A stretch of 15,033 nt of DNA from HGM11416 sp045596285 (GTDB taxonomy: Bacteria > Bacillota > Clostridia > Christensenellales > Borkfalkiaceae), in contig JAZOCA010000056.1 of NCBI GenBank assembly GCA_045596285.1, positions 1-15,033 of the forward strand, written 5' to 3'. A model generated the notes under the pieces. It was not told where the DNA came from, did not search any database, and saw only the letters and a program-made list of their open reading frames with translations. Both the position numbers and the translations under genes were made by a program. This document shows, in pieces, positions 12,140-15,033 of this stretch. How positions within the stretch are numbered: the first letter of the stretch is position 1; each line of letters opens with the position of its first letter.

Positions 12140-13171
12140 ATGAACGTTTTTGAAAAAGCAATTAATTCTTTAATCGAGAATGCGCCTATTTCTTGCCGAG
12201 TAAGAGTAACCCACAAAGGGAAAATCCTTTGCGATTATCAAAAGGGATATAGCAGTTGGGAAAAGAAAACTCCCTTTTTGGATAATTCGCTATTTACTTT
12301 TTATTCTCTTTCAAAACCGTTTTGCGCCATAGGAATAATGAAACTAGTAGAAAAAGGACTAGTTGATTTAGAGGCGCACCCGTCGAAATATCTTCCCGAA
12401 GCCACGGGGTTTGATTCAAGGGTTAAGATAAAGCATTTATTGCATCACGTAAGTGGACTTCCCGACTTTGAACAAAATAGAGATTTTGCCACTAAATACG
12501 CAAAACCGAAGCACGAGGATTTAAGATTACACACCAAATTGTTGACAGAATATCCTATGAATTTTATTCCTAACGAGGGGGAGATGTACGCCAACGTCAA
12601 CTACGTTTTGTGTGCGTTAATAATTGAAAACGTAGCCAATATGCCTTACGGTGAATATATGAACAAAGAAGTATTTATGCCTTTGGGTATGAATACAGCT
12701 ATCGTCGATAGAAAAGGTCTTAATATTGAAAATAGAGTAAGTGGACACGTTTACGAGAACGGCGTTTTTAAGGAGATTGAAAAAAGTTACGATTGGGTGT
12801 TAGGAGCGGGGGATATCGTTGGAACTATTGACGATATATACTGCCTAAATAAGGCTATAAAAAACCGCGCTTTATTAAAGAATGAAACTTGGGAGGAAAT
12901 ATTAAAACCTCACCCGCTAAACAATATGGGCAAGGGTTGTTTCGTGCTTGACTACCAAGGCAAAACGCTTATTAGACACAACGGAGGGCATAAAGGGCAT
13001 AGAGTTTTGCACGCGCAGATTTTAGAAGACGATATAGACGTTATCGTTATGATAAATTGTGAATACGACGCTAGAATTAGTTTAATGCTTTGTGCTTTTG
13101 AGCAGTTCTATAAACACTTGGATATTCTTGACGATAAAGTTTATAAAATGGATACGGGATATATTAAATAA
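12140..13171 (+). CDS. Beta-lactamase-fold serine hydrolase
   Basis: A 343-residue member of the class C beta-lactamase / penicillin-binding-protein-like family. Catalytic motifs: S56-L-S-K59 (nucleophile Ser and Lys), Y150-A-N152, and H280-N-G282 in place of the KTG box. Relatives are esterases, D-aminopeptidases and transpeptidase-like enzymes more often than true beta-lactamases. There is no signal peptide, so a cytoplasmic esterase or peptidase is likely. I chose ATG 12140 over an in-frame start at 12068 because AGGTGG at 12128-12133 precedes it and the earlier start lies upstream of the promoter. The sialidase-like gene follows after 30 bases, so the two form an operon; a joint role, such as removing ester groups before glycan cleavage, is only inference. 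Confidence 0.9.
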   Translation: MNVFEKAINSLIENAPISCRVRVTHKGKILCDYQKGYSSWEKKTPFLDNSLFTFYSLSKPFCAIGIMKLVEKGLVDLEAHPSKYLPEATGFDSRVKIKHLLHHVSGLPDFEQNRDFATKYAKPKHEDLRLHTKLLTEYPMNFIPNEGEMYANVNYVLCALIIENVANMPYGEYMNKEVFMPLGMNTAIVDRKGLNIENRVSGHVYENGVFKEIEKSYDWVLGAGDIVGTIDDIYCLNKAIKNRALLKNETWEEILKPHPLNNMGKGCFVLDYQGKTLIRHNGGHKGHRVLHAQILEDDIDVIVMINCEYDARISLMLCAFEQFYKHLDILDDKVYKMDTGYIK

Positions 13172-13201
13172 AAAAACGATTATATATTTAGAGGTGAAAA
13201 T

Positions 13202-14296
13202 ATGAAGATTAACGTAATAAAACCAGCGAAGGTAATAGTAGAAAACCCGCTTAGTAGAAACAACTATTTTGGTTGGCCGACGGTTGCTAGACTTAAAAAC
13301 GGAGATATAGCCGTTGCCTCGTCTGGGTTTAGGCTTGGTCACCTTGATCCGTTTGGCAAGACGGTTTTAGCGATAAGCCAAAACGATGGTGAAACGTATT
13401 CTATGCCAACACCCATTATCGACACGGTTCTTGACGATAGGGACGGCGGCGTTTGCGCGTTTGGTAAGTCTGGGCTTATTTTAACGGCGTTCAACGTTCC
13501 AAACAGTTTGATGCGTGAATGGGCAACGACTCATAAAGACGTCGCAGATGAAAAACTTCAAGGCTATATAAAAGGGTATATGGATACCATTACCGAAGAA
13601 GAGGAAAAGGCTGCGCTCGGTTCTTGGTTTAGAGTGAGTTTTGATAACGGCAGAACGTTTGGTCCTATGTATAAAAGTCCGATTACTTCACCGCACGGTC
13701 CGATAGAACTTCAAAGCGGAAAGATTTTATGGGTTGGTAACTATCATTATCCCGATAGCATAACGGAGAATTATAGCGCGGCAGCATACTATATTAACCC
13801 TAACGACGGTAGTATGGAAAAAATCGGCGTTATTCCTGATTTTTCTTATGACGGTGAAGAGGTTGGTATTTGTGAAATCGGTGCAGTACAATTAAAAGAT
13901 GGAAGAATAGTTGCGCATATTAGAAACGACAAGCGATTTAATATATATCAAGTAGTAAGTTTTGACGAGGGTAGAACGTGGTCTGAGCCAAAACAAATAC
14001 TCCCTAATTACGGCGGTGCGCCATCGCATATATTAGAAACGGCTGACGGAACGCTCGTTGCTACTTACGGATATCGTTCAACGAAACCCTACTGCTTAAA
14101 GGTAATGTTTTCAAAAGATAAGGGGGAAACGTGGGATACTGGTTATCACTTGTATGAAAACAACTTTTCACCAGATTTGGCGTATCCGTCCACGATAGAA
14201 TTAAAAAACGGCAATTTACTAACCGTTTTCTACGCCCGTGCGCAAGAAACACCGCCGTCCGTAGTTTGGCAAATAGAATGGAATTTTGAAGAATAA
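13202..14296 (+). CDS. Sialidase-like Asp-box (BNR repeat) protein
   Basis: A 364-residue protein of the six-bladed propeller sialidase superfamily. Four Asp-boxes (S-x-D-x-G-x-T-aromatic) are at 59-66, 146-153, 253-260 and 304-311, each marking a propeller blade. WPTVARLKNGDIAVA near 25-39 and the repeats of L-x-(N/D)-G-(D/R/T) resemble bacterial exo-alpha-sialidase-like proteins. Possible catalytic acids and arginines exist (for example R44, D80, E225, R241, R292), but I cannot assign the sialidase triad. There is no signal peptide, so unlike typical secreted sialidases it should act in the cytoplasm on imported sugars, or be a non-sialidase relative. GAGGTG precedes ATG 13202. It is in one operon with the serine hydrolase. 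Confidence 0.85.
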   Translation: MKINVIKPAKVIVENPLSRNNYFGWPTVARLKNGDIAVASSGFRLGHLDPFGKTVLAISQNDGETYSMPTPIIDTVLDDRDGGVCAFGKSGLILTAFNVPNSLMREWATTHKDVADEKLQGYIKGYMDTITEEEEKAALGSWFRVSFDNGRTFGPMYKSPITSPHGPIELQSGKILWVGNYHYPDSITENYSAAAYYINPNDGSMEKIGVIPDFSYDGEEVGICEIGAVQLKDGRIVAHIRNDKRFNIYQVVSFDEGRTWSEPKQILPNYGGAPSHILETADGTLVATYGYRSTKPYCLKVMFSKDKGETWDTGYHLYENNFSPDLAYPSTIELKNGNLLTVFYARAQETPPSVVWQIEWNFEE

Positions 14297-14297
14297 C

Positions 14298-14335
14298 AAA
14301 AAAGGCTGACAATCGTCAGCCTTTAATCTTTTTTT
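14298..14335. terminator. Terminator between the sialidase-like gene and ychF
   Basis: AAAGGCTGAC (14301-14310) and GTCAGCCTTT (14315-14324) form a 10-bp stem with loop AATC. On the minus strand the stem runs into a T-run (A-run 14298-14303), ideal for the ychF transcript. On the plus strand a T-run follows at 14329-14335. Confidence 0.85.
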
Positions 14336-14339
14336 GCAA

Positions 14340-15033
14340 TTACACGTTGAAACGGAAGAGAACCACGTCACCGTCTTTAATAACGTATTCTTTACCTTCT
14401 GAACGAACCTTGCCTTTTTCTTTAGCGGAGTTGAAACTTCCAAGTTCCACCAAAATATCGTAGTCAACGATTTCCGCTCTGATAAAACCTTTTTCAAAGT
14501 CACTGTGGATTTTACCAGCAGCTTGAGGTGCTTTAGTGCCGAGTTCAATCGTCCAAGCACGAACTTCCTTTTCGCCAGCGGTAAGGTAACTAATAAGCCC
14601 CAAAAGCCTATAAGAAGTTGTAACTAATCTATCAAGTCCGCTTTCTTTAAGCCCAAACTCGTCGAGGAAAAGTTGTTGTTCTTCGGGTTCTAACATAGAT
14701 AGTTCCTCTTCCGTTTTAGCACAGATAACCATATGTTCTGCGCCTTCGGCGTTGGCAAAGTCGATAACTTTTTTAACGAGAGGGAGGGAGTTTTCGTCCT
14801 TACCCATATCTTTCTCTCCGATGTTAGCGGTATAAATAACGGGTTTTGAAGTGAGGAGGAAGAGGGATTTTAAGTATTCCGTTTCATCTTCAGAACAATC
14901 GAGGGTACGAGCGGGCTTAAACTCCAACAAATGGTTATGTAATCTTTCTAAAAACTCCGCCTCAACCTTATATTTTTTATCACCGGTTTTGGTCATAGAA
15001 ATAGCCTTATCAAGACGCTTTTTAACGCTTTCA
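14340..15033 (-). CDS. ychF: Redox-regulated ATPase YchF/OLA1, C-terminal part (5' end outside the window)
   Basis: The frame is open to the right edge, giving 230 C-terminal residues of a protein that is normally about 365 long. The G4-type motif ANIGE (N-x-x-E instead of NKxD) marks the YchF/OLA1 branch, which prefers ATP to GTP. The coiled-coil ESVKKRLDKAISM region comes first, and the C-terminal TGS domain (about the last 85 residues, including KAPQAAGKIHSDFEKGFIRA in part) ends in the typical GDVVLFRFNV. YchF binds ribosomes and affects stress responses. An ATG at 14996 is internal, not the true start. It is convergent with the sialidase operon and is a normal core gene. Confidence 0.95.
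   Translation of the reverse strand, partial: ESVKKRLDKAISMTKTGDKKYKVEAEFLERLHNHLLEFKPARTLDCSEDETEYLKSLFLLTSKPVIYTANIGEKDMGKDENSLPLVKKVIDFANAEGAEHMVICAKTEEELSMLEPEEQQLFLDEFGLKESGLDRLVTTSYRLLGLISYLTAGEKEVRAWTIELGTKAPQAAGKIHSDFEKGFIRAEIVDYDILVELGSFNSAKEKGKVRSEGKEYVIKDGDVVLFRFNV

Overview
The window looks like chromosomal DNA from a low-GC Gram-positive-type bacterium, probably an uncultured Clostridia-like Bacillota. The evidence is AT-rich intergenic DNA, strong AGGAG-type ribosome binding sites, consensus sigma-A promoters with extended -10 boxes, frequent T-tailed hairpins and AGA arginine codons. No taxonomic marker is complete, so this is inference. The flanking genes (a conserved gene ending at 142, and everything from 10751 on) appear to be host genes. 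The DNA between looks like an integrated element of about 10.4 kb.

Element. The last 97 bases of the left-hand host gene plus 10 bases beyond its stop (46-152) are repeated at 10453-10559 with only three differences, all synonymous. A tyrosine recombinase gene (303-1247) lies just inside the left copy. This is the layout of an integrative element that enters the 3' end of a protein gene and rebuilds its C-terminus. The element has a rightward half and a leftward half that meet at terminators at 6819-6964. The rightward half is the integrase followed by one operon with its own promoter (1411-1439): an HTH regulator, an N-terminally membrane-anchored protein of unknown function, a Type III restriction-modification pair (Mod and Res), and a four-helix membrane protein. 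The leftward half is a WYL-domain regulator, a small basic protein, and an operon of two small paralogous proteins and a winged-helix protein. No capsid, relaxase or transposase gene is visible, so this is best described as an integrative defence island or satellite.

Element ends. Between the divergent promoters at the right end (10145-10276) lies an 11-bp-period array, about AGWTGATTNAA, of about ten to twelve units. Similar 11-bp units sit inside the left end (169-222) in the opposite orientation, and again just after the integrase gene. They could be arm sites for the integrase or an excisionase, replication iterons, or an operator array. Beside the right array is a perfect TTGACA-N17-TATAAT promoter pointing out across attR. 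In an excised circle it would point through attP at the integrase gene.

Right flank (10560-15033). After the displaced gene's terminator come a calcineurin-like metallophosphoesterase, a two-gene operon of a beta-lactamase-fold serine hydrolase and a sialidase-like Asp-box protein under a promoter with a palindrome in its spacer, and, convergent to these, the C-terminal part of the YchF/OLA1 ATPase, which runs off the right edge. A 48-bp hairpin sequence occurs both inside the element (229-276) and in the host flank (11950-11997).
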